Shown piece after piece: positions 8,570 through 16,054 of a DNA stretch of 64,000 nucleotides. The position numbers and the translations under genes are program-made. The stretch is taken from assembly GCA_050948825.1 (NCBI GenBank), contig JBMNEO010000006.1, forward strand, positions 101,861-165,860, read 5' to 3'. The stretch is from DUQX01 sp050948825. Lineage in GTDB: Bacteria; Bacillota; Dethiobacteria; DTU022; UBA8154. Under the pieces are notes generated by a model. It made no database searches. It saw nothing but the letters and a program-made list of their open reading frames with translations, and was not told the DNA's origin. Numbering within the stretch: the stretch's first letter is position 1; each line of letters begins with the position of its first letter.

Positions 8570-11293
8570 ATGAAGAGTTCCAGGCTATGGTCCCTCCCTC
8601 CTCTACAGGAAATCTACAGACAATTCCGGGTAGAACCTGAATTTGGGCTGACAGAGGAAGAGGCGGGCAGGCGGTTAAATAAATGGGGATACAATACCAT
8701 TCAGGAAAAAAAACAAAAAGGTATGGCAGAGATCTTCCTGGATCAATTCAGGGATTTTATGGTGCTTGTTCTGCTGGGCGCAACCTTCATCTCCGGGATG
8801 CTGAAAGAGTACAGTGATGCCTTGACTATTCTTGTTATTGTTTTATTAAATGCAATTTTGGGTTTTATGCAGGAATACAGGGCTGAACGCTCCTTTGCAG
8901 CCCTGAAAAGTCTAACGGCTCCGCAAGGGAGGGTTCTGAGGGGGAAAGCTATCAAGGAGATACCCGCTGAGAGGGTGGTGCCCGGAGATATTGTCTATAT
9001 CAGTGCCGGAGACCGTATTTGTGCTGATCTGCGCCTGATCGGCGCCGACGCTCTGATGGTTGACGAATCACCCCTTACGGGTGAATCGGTGGCGGTGGAA
9101 AAAGAGCCGATCTCTTTAAACCACATTCCCTCCTCGCCCGGAGATGCCGGCAACATGGCTTTTAGCGGCACACTGGTTCTCAATGGTTCGGGAAGGGGGA
9201 TTGCCGTTGCCACCGGAATGGGAACAGAAATGGGGCATATTGCCTCGCTTATGCAGGAAACGGAAATAAGCAGCACCCCCTTACAGAGAAGGCTGGCCAG
9301 ACTGGGGAAAATTCTGGTCGCCGGCTGTCTGTTTTTCTGTTTGTTAGTGGTGGTTCTTGGTCTATGGAGGGGAGAGGAGCTATACAGAATGCTGATGGCG
9401 GGAATATCGCTGGCGGTTGCCGCTATTCCCGAGGGCCTTCCCGCTATTGTTACCATATCGCTTGCCCTGGGAGTTCAGCGGATGGTCAGGCGCAGGGCTA
9501 TTGTCCGCCGTTTGCCCGCGGTGGAGACACTGGGTTGCACAACGGTAATCTGTTCCGATAAAACAGGCACTATTACGCAGAATAAAATGGCTGTAAAAAG
9601 CATTTATACCAACAGCAGTTTTTGGGAGACTGACGGCGAAGGCCATGATAAAAAAGGTTTTAAAAACCGGAGAAAGAAAATAGCTATTTCCAACATGGAT
9701 CCGCACCTCTACAAGGCGCTTCTTATCGGTGTTTTATGCAATAATGCGGTTTCTGATCCGCATCAAGGCAAAAACAATATGCGGCTGAACAGTAAGGGGT
9801 CAGGGAGAAAGGTTAAGGGCGATCCTACAGAGGCGGCACTTCTGGAATGCGCCGCGGAGGCAAATATTTGGAAGGATGACCTGGAGAATAAGTACTCCAG
9901 AATAAAAGAATATCCCTTCAGCTCCTTGAGAAAATGCATGTCGGTCGTCTGCCGGGGGGCGGATGGACTGGGTATTTTTGTTAAAGGGGCACCGGAACGT
10001 GTCCTGGCCAGGTCGGCCTATATTTACGAAGACGGAAAAATAAAACCACTGCAGTTAAGTGACCGTCATAAAATTGTCAAACAGGTGGAGCTGATGGCTT
10101 CCGGCGCATTAAGAACGCTGGCGGTAGCCTACAGACCACTGCAAAGCTATTCTGCTTCATCAAAAGCAGAGGAGCTTGAAAAAGATCTTATTTTTACGGG
10201 TGTTTTTGGAATGATCGATCCTCCGCGTCCGGCCGTTTTTAAGGCAATTCAAAAGTGCCAGAAGGCGGGGGTCCGCGTTGTGATGATTACCGGGGATCAC
10301 CGTAATACGGCGGTTGCAATAGGCAGGCAGATCGGTATATTCAACCACGGCGCGGAAGTAGTAACAGGAGCAGAACTGGATCAGATGAGCGATAAGGAGC
10401 TTTCCCAGCGAATAGAGAACATCAATGTTTTTGCCAGGGTTAATCCGGAACACAAATTGCGGATTGTTCGCTGTTTGAAGGCCGGGGGGAATATTGTCGC
10501 CATGACGGGGGATGGTGTGAACGATGCCCCTGCTGTAAAGGAAGCGGATATTGGAATTGCTATGGGAATGGCCGGAACGGAGGTTACCAAAGAAGCTGCA
10601 TCCCTGGTTCTGGCTGATGATAATTTTAGAACAATCGTTGCGGCAGTGGAAGAGGGGCGGAATATTTACGACAATATTCGAAAGTTTATTAGATTTCTTC
10701 TGGGTTGCAACCTTGGAGAGATTCTGACCATGTTTCTGGCAATGTTGTGGGGGCTGCCCCTGCCTCTAAGGCCGATTCAGATTCTCTGGGTGAATCTCGT
10801 TACGGATGGATTGCCGGCGATGGCCCTGGGGGTAGATCCCGCAGAGATAAATGTTATGTCGAGACCGCCGCGCTTACCGAATGAAAGTATATTCAGCAGG
10901 GGTCTCTGGAAGAAAATATTAACCAGGGGATGCTTGATCGGTATTACTTCAATTACGATCTTTGCCCTTTCTTACAATAATTCAGCCGATCTTATTTATG
11001 CTCAGACCATGGCGCTTTCCACCCTTATCCTGGCTCAGCTTCTGCATGTTTTTGAATGCCGCTCAGAATATTTAGCGGTATGGGAAACAGGTTTTGCAGG
11101 CAATCTTATGCTTTTGGGAGCAGTAATATTTTCATTTTTACTCCTGCTTGCTATTATTTATCTTCCTTTTCTCAGGGAAATCTTCCAGACCTGCCCCCTC
11201 GGTGTAAAAGAATGGATTTTGATTTTTTCCGCTTCATCTATTCCGTACTTTTTCAGCCTCATTATGTGGTGCAGCCGTAAATTAACCGGTTGA
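8570..11293 (+). CDS. calcium-transporting P-type ATPase (SERCA/PMCA-like)
   Basis: Membrane pump of the P2-type ATPase class with 907 residues from ATG 8570, where GAGGTG at 8555-8560 fits better than for the in-frame GTG 8558. Visible elements are the actuator loop TGES, the phosphorylation site DKTGT with D330, KGAPERV in the nucleotide domain, and TGDGVNDAP (646-654). Calcium-site residues of SERCA appear conserved: PEGLPA in M4, NLGE in M5 and WVNLVTDGLPA in M6. That supports Ca2+ as substrate, probably exported. The gene stands alone, divergent from rqcH; about 235 bases of AT-rich DNA between them presumably hold both promoters. Confidence 0.93.
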   Translation: MKSSRLWSLPPLQEIYRQFRVEPEFGLTEEEAGRRLNKWGYNTIQEKKQKGMAEIFLDQFRDFMVLVLLGATFISGMLKEYSDALTILVIVLLNAILGFMQEYRAERSFAALKSLTAPQGRVLRGKAIKEIPAERVVPGDIVYISAGDRICADLRLIGADALMVDESPLTGESVAVEKEPISLNHIPSSPGDAGNMAFSGTLVLNGSGRGIAVATGMGTEMGHIASLMQETEISSTPLQRRLARLGKILVAGCLFFCLLVVVLGLWRGEELYRMLMAGISLAVAAIPEGLPAIVTISLALGVQRMVRRRAIVRRLPAVETLGCTTVICSDKTGTITQNKMAVKSIYTNSSFWETDGEGHDKKGFKNRRKKIAISNMDPHLYKALLIGVLCNNAVSDPHQGKNNMRLNSKGSGRKVKGDPTEAALLECAAEANIWKDDLENKYSRIKEYPFSSLRKCMSVVCRGADGLGIFVKGAPERVLARSAYIYEDGKIKPLQLSDRHKIVKQVELMASGALRTLAVAYRPLQSYSASSKAEELEKDLIFTGVFGMIDPPRPAVFKAIQKCQKAGVRVVMITGDHRNTAVAIGRQIGIFNHGAEVVTGAELDQMSDKELSQRIENINVFARVNPEHKLRIVRCLKAGGNIVAMTGDGVNDAPAVKEADIGIAMGMAGTEVTKEAASLVLADDNFRTIVAAVEEGRNIYDNIRKFIRFLLGCNLGEILTMFLAMLWGLPLPLRPIQILWVNLVTDGLPAMALGVDPAEINVMSRPPRLPNESIFSRGLWKKILTRGCLIGITSITIFALSYNNSADLIYAQTMALSTLILAQLLHVFECRSEYLAVWETGFAGNLMLLGAVIFSFLLLLAIIYLPFLREIFQTCPLGVKEWILIFSASSIPYFFSLIMWCSRKLTG

Positions 11294-11386
11294 TCCGAAG
11301 GGATTAGGTGGAAAATATATTTTAAATGAATTATAATGAATTATTGAGATAATTATCCCTAAAATATAAGATCCACCCTTTTTCAC

Positions 11387-11414
11387 TTGATTATGCTTTT
11401 TTTTATGGTAAAAT
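11387..11414 (+). promoter_or_regulatory. sigma-A-type promoter of the yicC-remA-gmk-rpoZ operon
   Basis: TTGATT (11387-11392) and TAAAAT (11409-11414) are separated by 16 bases, about 55 bases before yicC. This is a fair match to the vegetative consensus in a T-rich intergenic stretch. Confidence 0.55.
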
Positions 11415-11469
11415 AGGGGTAAACGACAAGTAAGATATGTTATAAAGAATCCAAAAAAGGGGAATTACT

Positions 11470-12351
11470 TTGGCCAGAAGTATGACCGGATATGGAAGGG
11501 GAGAGGTTTTAGGGGGTATTTATCGCATTGTAGTAGAGATAAGAGCTGTTAACCACCGGCATTTTGATGCTGTTATCAGGGGGCCGAGGGAGCTCTTGCC
11601 CCTGGAAGATAAAATCAGGCGTATTTTACAGGAGCAAATTTCCAGGGGAAGGGTTGAGGTATTTATAACCCTGGATACAGTGCAGAATAAGAAAAAGATT
11701 GTTGTTGTTGATGAGGAGCTTGCTGCATCTTATGTACATACCCTGCAAAGGCTGAGCGGTGCTTTTAATTTATCCCAGGGAGGACTCACCGCCCTTGAAC
11801 TGGCACAGTTCCCTGAAGTTTTACGCGTGGAGGAAAACGAGCTTGATCTGGATTATTTTGTTCCCCTCCTTGAAACTTCCGTAAAAATGGCTGTCTCTCA
11901 GTTGTTTGATCACAGACTGGAGGAAGGCAGGAGGTTGGGGAATGATATTCAGCAAAGGCTGAACATTTTGAGCGGTTTTATTAAAGTTATCCGCGAGAGG
12001 TGCCCGCTATTCCTGGAAGCCTATCAGCAGAAACTCTGTGCCCGCCTGGAAGAGCTGCATAATGGCAAGGAATACGATAAACAGCGCTTTTTTACGGAGA
12101 TCGCCTTTTTTGCAGAAAAATGCAATATAGATGAGGAATTAGTTCGCCTGGAGAGTCATTTGCAAACATTTGGCGATGAACTGATAAAAGATGATGTTAT
12201 CGGCCGCAAGCTAGATTTCCTCTTGCAAGAGATGAACAGGGAAGTAAATACCATAGCTTCCAAAAGCAATGATCTGGATATTTCACACCTGGTTGTAGAG
12301 GCTAAAAGCGAAATTGAAAAAATAAGGGAACAGGTGCAAAATATAGAATAA
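11470..12351 (+). CDS. yicC: YicC-family endoribonuclease
   Basis: A 293-residue YicC/YloC family protein. Members have been described as endoribonucleases involved in RNA turnover. The sequence starts MARSMTGYGRGE, the family hallmark, and ends with the DUF1732-type part containing FLLQEMNREVNTIASKS. Both the YicC N-terminal and C-terminal regions are complete. The TTG at 11470 is the start, after GGGG at 11459-11462. It opens a conserved Bacillota cluster with remA, gmk, rpoZ and coaBC, behind a recognisable promoter. Confidence 0.92.
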   Translation: MARSMTGYGRGEVLGGIYRIVVEIRAVNHRHFDAVIRGPRELLPLEDKIRRILQEQISRGRVEVFITLDTVQNKKKIVVVDEELAASYVHTLQRLSGAFNLSQGGLTALELAQFPEVLRVEENELDLDYFVPLLETSVKMAVSQLFDHRLEEGRRLGNDIQQRLNILSGFIKVIRERCPLFLEAYQQKLCARLEELHNGKEYDKQRFFTEIAFFAEKCNIDEELVRLESHLQTFGDELIKDDVIGRKLDFLLQEMNREVNTIASKSNDLDISHLVVEAKSEIEKIREQVQNIE

Positions 12352-12546
12352 AAACGAGCAGGTGATGGAGGTGAAGATTTTTATTTTGATTAAGCATCGC
12401 TTCTGATTTCCTTTGTTTTGCAGTTATGGAGGTATGTTTCAGTTTTTCAAAAGCACAGCTTTAATCCTCAGCTAGCTTAAAACATGAAAGGAGGAAGCGG
12501 TTTTATCCTCAGCCTTAAGAGACCGGGTTTCAAACCGCATATATTT

Positions 12547-12807
12547 ATGAATATTAAACTAATAAATATTGGATTTGGTAATATTGTATCAGCAAATCGT
12601 ATTATAGCTATTGTCAGTCCGGAATCGGCTCCTATTAAACGTATTATCGGGGAGGCCAGGGATAGAGGTATGCTGGTGGATGCAACATACGGGAGGAGAA
12701 CACGTGCCGTTATTATTATGGATAGTGGACATGTGATTCTTTCTGCCGTGCAGCCAGAGACAGTTAAACATCGTTTACAGGTAAAAGAACCTGCAACAGA
12801 GGAATAA
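12547..12807 (+). CDS. remA: RemA-family (DUF370) DNA-binding regulator
   Basis: An 86-residue homologue of RemA, a DNA-binding regulator of extracellular-matrix genes in Bacillus. Family motifs NIGFGN, SPESAPIKRII and DATYGRRTRAVI, and then HVILSAVQPET, are all present. ATG 12547 matches the family start, but no clear ribosome binding site precedes it. A strong AAAGGAGG sits 53-60 bases upstream (12487-12494) and the frame is open to an ATG at 12484, so a longer N-terminus is possible. The 130-base gap after yicC has two tiny ribosome-site-plus-ORF stretches (near 12371 and 12435), neither worth calling a gene. Confidence 0.92.
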   Translation: MNIKLINIGFGNIVSANRIIAIVSPESAPIKRIIGEARDRGMLVDATYGRRTRAVIIMDSGHVILSAVQPETVKHRLQVKEPATEE

Positions 12808-12846
12808 ACCCCGGGATAGATTATTTTCAATAGTTTGGAGGATACT

Positions 12847-13458
12847 ATGGACAAGGGGTTGTTACTGGTTTTATCGGGACCCTCGGGAACAGGTAAGGGT
12901 ACTGTATGCGAAAAGCTGTGCCAGCAACATTTGACTATATGCAGCTCCATCTCTGTGACTTCCCGCTCTCCCCGGAAGGGGGAAAAAGACGGAGTTCATT
13001 ATTATTTTTTACCAGAAGCCCAGTTTAAAAAGCTGATCAAAGAAGATTCGTTGATGGAATGGGCCAGGGTTTACGGTAATTATTACGGCACTCCGCTGAA
13101 GCAGGTTGAGGAAAAAAGAGCGCAGGGCCTGGATGTTATCCTCGAAATTGACACCCAGGGAGCAAAACAAATACGTGAACATATAAAAGAAGCGATCTTA
13201 ATATTTTTGTTGCCTCCATCTTGGGAAGAGCTCTGGAACCGCATAAAGGGCCGGGGGACCGAAGAGCCTGAAGTTATGAAGGAAAGATATTTGGCCGCTT
13301 ACGGCGAATTAAAGGAAATTTGGTATTATGATTATGTGGTTTATAATTATAATGTAGATGATGCGGTTGAGAAAATCAGGGCTATTATTTCTGCAGAGAA
13401 ATGTCGCGTGGAAAGAAATAAAAAGATACTGGAAAAGCTGTCCGAGGAAAGGTGGTAA
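12847..13458 (+). CDS. gmk: guanylate kinase
   Basis: Phosphorylates GMP to GDP with ATP, in purine nucleotide supply and (p)ppGpp turnover. The 203-residue protein has the P-loop GPSGTGKG (11-18), then SVTSRSPRKGEKDGVHYYF for GMP binding and the LEIDTQGAKQI segment. Length is typical. ATG 12847 follows GGAG at 12837-12840; the in-frame TTG 12835 overlaps that site and is less likely. The stop is directly followed by rpoZ, a near-universal pairing in Bacillota. Confidence 0.96.
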   Translation: MDKGLLLVLSGPSGTGKGTVCEKLCQQHLTICSSISVTSRSPRKGEKDGVHYYFLPEAQFKKLIKEDSLMEWARVYGNYYGTPLKQVEEKRAQGLDVILEIDTQGAKQIREHIKEAILIFLLPPSWEELWNRIKGRGTEEPEVMKERYLAAYGELKEIWYYDYVVYNYNVDDAVEKIRAIISAEKCRVERNKKILEKLSEERW

Positions 13459-13460
13459 AC

Positions 13461-13667
13461 TTGATCTATCCCTCGATCGACGAAATGTTGAAAACGGTTG
13501 ATAGCAGGTATTCCCTGGCGATCCTGGCGGCTAAGAGAGCCCGCCAGCTTCGTGAAAATCATATAGCGAAAGAAGAAGCAGGACTATTTAAGGAGGTTAC
13601 CTCTGCCCTGGAGGAAATTGCTTCCGGCAGAATAACCTTTGAAAGAACGAAGGACGGTATAAAATAA
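13461..13667 (+). CDS. rpoZ: RNA polymerase omega subunit
   Basis: Small subunit that helps beta-prime folding and RNA polymerase assembly. The 68-residue protein contains YPSIDEMLKTVDSRYSLAI and the AAKRARQL helix typical of omega. TTG 13461 with AGGTGG at 13449-13454 is favoured; GTG 13452 in the same frame, overlapping the gmk stop, would add three residues. It lies directly behind gmk and before coaBC, with a 167-base gap that may hold a structured RNA. Confidence 0.93.
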   Translation: MIYPSIDEMLKTVDSRYSLAILAAKRARQLRENHIAKEEAGLFKEVTSALEEIASGRITFERTKDGIK

Positions 13668-13673
13668 TACTTA

Positions 13674-13748
13674 CTTGGTGGGTGCCCCTGCAAACCAGCT
13701 TTTTCACCTGCATGATGCTAAGGCTATCCTTAGGTACCCAAGAAGCTG
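13674..13748 (+). ncRNA. candidate structured RNA (H-type pseudoknot) upstream of coaBC
   Basis: In the rpoZ-coaBC gap, CTTG plus GGTGCC (13674-13677, 13681-13686) can pair with GGTACC plus CAAG (13733-13742), leaving a three-base bulge. Inside, CTAAGG (13718-13723) and CCTTAG (13728-13733) form a second hairpin. The loop sequence CAGCTT (13696-13701) is exactly complementary to AAGCTG (13743-13748) just after the main stem, giving a pseudoknot. I do not recognise it as a known riboswitch class. Pairing is read by eye and not tested for significance. Confidence 0.35.
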
Positions 13749-13834
13749 CACTTCACTATTAGGCGGATAAAGATGGTAAGAATTACTTCAGGGCTACATT
13801 GTGGTTTTCCAAAAAATATTGTGGGCGTGGATCA

Positions 13835-15040
13835 ATGCTGAAAAACAAATTGATTCTCCTGGGTATTACCGGGGGGATAGCGGCTTATAAAAGTGCTGAG
13901 CTGGCAAGGCTTCTTATTAAAGAAGGGGCGGTAGTCCAGGTGGTCATGACCAAAAATGCAGAGGCTTTTATTACGCCGCTTACGATGAAAACTCTAACAG
14001 GACGTCCAGTATATAGCGCTCTTTACAATCCGGATGCCCAGGGGAATTATTCGGCTACGGTTCATATAGATCTTGCTCGTGAACCGCAGATGGTGGTTGT
14101 AGCTCCCGCGACTGCCAACATCCTGGGGAAGATGGCTAACGGTATTGCGGATGATCTGCTCTCCACTGTATTAATGGCCGTTAATACAGCAGAGTGCCCG
14201 GTTATCCTTGCTCCTTCGATGAATACCTCTATGTTCCATAATCCGGCGGTGCGGAATAATATCGCTGTTTTACGCAGGAGAGGCTATAATATGGCGGATC
14301 CCCTTGATGGATTCCTTGCCTGCGGTGAAGTGGGGGAGGGGCGCATGGTCGAGCCTTCCGGATTGTTGGAGATTATTAAGCGCAAATTTCAGCAGACAAG
14401 GGATTATAACGGACTTACCGTGCTTGTTACCGCCGGTCCGACCAGGGAAGCGCTGGATCCCGTTCGCTTTCTAAGCAACCATTCCAGTGGGCGTATGGGT
14501 TATGCCCTGGCGCAGGCGGCTGCAGAAAGGGGCGCACACGTAATATTAATCAGCGGGCCAACCGTCCTGGATACTCCGCCGGGGGCTGATTTTTATCCCG
14601 TGGTATCAGCGCAGGAGATGTATGAAGCTGTTATGGACAAACTTCCTGCTGCAGATATTGTAATCAAATCTGCTGCTGTGGCCGATTACAGGCCGGAGAG
14701 TATATCCGCTCAAAAAATAAAAAAAGGCGGAGAAATGACCCTTAAACTTGTCCGCAATCCTGATATATTAAAGGAAATAGGGAAGAAAAAGGGCAATATT
14801 TTTGTTGTAGGCTTTGCAGCAGAAACCGAAAATATTTTGGTTAACGGTAAAAAGAAAATTACCGATAAAAATCTGGATATGATCGTGGCCAATGACCTTA
14901 CCAGGGAGGGCGCCGGTTTTAATACAGAAACAAATATAGTACATCTTTTATTCCGGGATGGAAGGGAAGAAAGGCTGCCGCTTATGACCAAATATGAGCT
15001 TGCGCACTTAATACTTGATCGTATTAAAGAGAATAAATAA
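13835..15040 (+). CDS. coaBC: bifunctional phosphopantothenoylcysteine decarboxylase/phosphopantothenate-cysteine ligase
   Basis: Carries out two steps of coenzyme A synthesis: CTP-dependent joining of cysteine to 4'-phosphopantothenate, then FMN-dependent decarboxylation. The N-terminal CoaC flavoprotein domain (about 1-180) starts with LLGITGGIAAYKS and holds HIDLA, the APSMNTSM motif and the ACGEVGEGRM clamp with its cysteine. The CoaB domain starts near VTAGPTREALDPVRFLSN and ends near residue 400. ATG 13835 gives 401 residues; the frame is open further upstream to a TTG at 13799. It closes the yicC-gmk-rpoZ cluster and precedes a terminator. Confidence 0.95.
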   Translation: MLKNKLILLGITGGIAAYKSAELARLLIKEGAVVQVVMTKNAEAFITPLTMKTLTGRPVYSALYNPDAQGNYSATVHIDLAREPQMVVVAPATANILGKMANGIADDLLSTVLMAVNTAECPVILAPSMNTSMFHNPAVRNNIAVLRRRGYNMADPLDGFLACGEVGEGRMVEPSGLLEIIKRKFQQTRDYNGLTVLVTAGPTREALDPVRFLSNHSSGRMGYALAQAAAERGAHVILISGPTVLDTPPGADFYPVVSAQEMYEAVMDKLPAADIVIKSAAVADYRPESISAQKIKKGGEMTLKLVRNPDILKEIGKKKGNIFVVGFAAETENILVNGKKKITDKNLDMIVANDLTREGAGFNTETNIVHLLFRDGREERLPLMTKYELAHLILDRIKENK

Positions 15041-15152
15041 AAGTAAGCCATAAGCAGTCTTGTACAGATAAGCAGGATGACTTTCCGGCTTCAGGATAAC
15101 CGCGTATCAGGATGATTCCCCCGGTATTGAGAATATTTTAGCAATATACTAT

Positions 15153-15174
15153 GGGTTTTTATAACCCTTTTTTG
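15153..15174 (+). terminator. Rho-independent terminator after coaBC
   Basis: GGGTT (15153-15157) and AACCC (15163-15167) form a short stem closed by a TTTAT loop and followed by TTTTTTG. Position and shape fit a terminator for the yicC-coaBC operon, though the stem is short. Confidence 0.6.
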
Positions 15175-15229
15175 TTAGGGTTCAGCGAAGGTCTTTTGCC
15201 AGGGAAGACGCAAAGTAAAAAAAGATGCT

Positions 15230-15321
15230 GTGTAGCATCCTAAAAAACCTTTATTGTTTTGTGTAGCATCCTAAAAAACCTTTATTGTTTTGTGTAGCAT
15301 CCAAAAAACTTTTATTGTTTT
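15230..15321 (+). repeat. three tandem 31-bp repeats
   Basis: The unit beginning GTGTAGCATCC and ending TTTATTGTTTT occurs at 15230-15260, 15261-15291 and 15292-15321. The first two are identical; the third lacks one base and has a C to T change. A partial fourth start, GTGTGGCGC, follows. With the preceding GATGC, the first GCATC can form a short hairpin. The array lies between coaBC and the convergent SpoIIM-family gene, and I see no ORF in it. The 294-base gap (15041-15334) otherwise holds only the terminator. Confidence 0.9.
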
Positions 15322-15334
15322 GTGTGGCGCTGTA

Positions 15335-15973
15335 CTAGAATATTTGCATATTCGGCATATTATTAAATACGAGCTGGATAAGTCTGGGGGTTACCAGCAC
15401 TTCTACGATTGCTGCAGTAATAAGCATGAGTAAAATTAGGGGGAAAACAGCAAAGAACTCTTTCCAAATAATACCCAGGCTCTCCCAGCGTTTTTTTTGG
15501 GGAAGGGGGAAAACAAGGTGGAACCCTATTTTAAGTCCAAAGGCTGCGCTTGTAAAAAATGCCGGAAGTTCGAAAATTCCGTGGGGCAAAATGCCGATCG
15601 CCAGAAAGGCCAGGCCGGAGGCGCCTCCTTCCCCCAGATTGGCGGCTACTCCTCCCAGCATGGCCCCGTTAGCAAAAAGGCTTAGCAGGGTAGGTATGCC
15701 CAGTATAATGCCAAAGATTATCATCTGGAGCGAGGCAAAAAAATTGTTTAAAAAGAGAATGAGGATGCCTGTTACAGGCGATCCGGAAAATATTATCCTG
15801 GCCATCTCTTCCAGGAGCGCTTGCTGGGTTTCTGTAAGTTCTAGAATAAAATTGTTCCCACCGCTAAAAGTTAATAACGAGGCGACAATCCCTAAAATAA
15901 AGAAAAGCAGGGAAAGCACAATCCAGTTCAGGTTTTCATAAAGGATACGTTTAACCCTGTGGTTGATAAACAT
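15335..15973 (-). CDS. SpoIIM-family (stage II sporulation protein M / DUF95) membrane protein
   Basis: A 212-residue integral membrane protein of the SpoIIM/DUF95 family with about five hydrophobic segments (near 15-35, 70-95, 115-140, 140-160 and 175-200). The family-like motif GILPHGIFELPA is present. In endospore formers SpoIIM works with SpoIID and SpoIIP in engulfment, but the family also has members of unknown role, so a sporulation function is an inference. The start ATG has a strong AAAAAGGAG on the minus strand. It is divergent from priA and convergent with coaBC, and is not in an operon here. Confidence 0.83.
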   Translation of the reverse strand: MFINHRVKRILYENLNWIVLSLLFFILGIVASLLTFSGGNNFILELTETQQALLEEMARIIFSGSPVTGILILFLNNFFASLQMIIFGIILGIPTLLSLFANGAMLGGVAANLGEGGASGLAFLAIGILPHGIFELPAFFTSAAFGLKIGFHLVFPLPQKKRWESLGIIWKEFFAVFPLILLMLITAAIVEVLVTPRLIQLVFNNMPNMQIF

Positions 15974-16054
15974 TTTAACTCCTTTTTCAGTTTAGTATCA
16001 TACTGTATCATTATATTATAATCTTTGAGCTAATGGAAGATCGAGGTGCCTAAA

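Noticed and set aside
8995..9456. 153-codon frame on the minus strand inside the Ca2+ ATPase
   Set aside because: It runs opposite to a well-conserved ATPase gene, is low complexity and shows no family resemblance; a shadow frame.
12371..12480. Two mini-ORFs with ribosome sites upstream of remA
   Set aside because: Only 11-13 codons, with no amino-acid bias or terminator to suggest an attenuator.
12477..12950. 157-codon frame on the minus strand over remA and gmk
   Set aside because: Covers two conserved plus-strand genes and shows no family features.
13674..13790. preQ1-II riboswitch
   Set aside because: The start CTTGGTG and a later GCGGATA recall that class, but the order and pairing of the elements do not fit and the downstream gene is coaBC, not a queuosine gene.
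15230..15321. CRISPR array
   Set aside because: Three adjacent 31-bp units with no spacers between them and no cas genes; these are tandem repeats.
15426..15941. 171-codon frame on the plus strand over the SpoIIM-family gene
   Set aside because: The minus-strand gene has clear membrane segments and a strong ribosome site; the plus frame is its complement.
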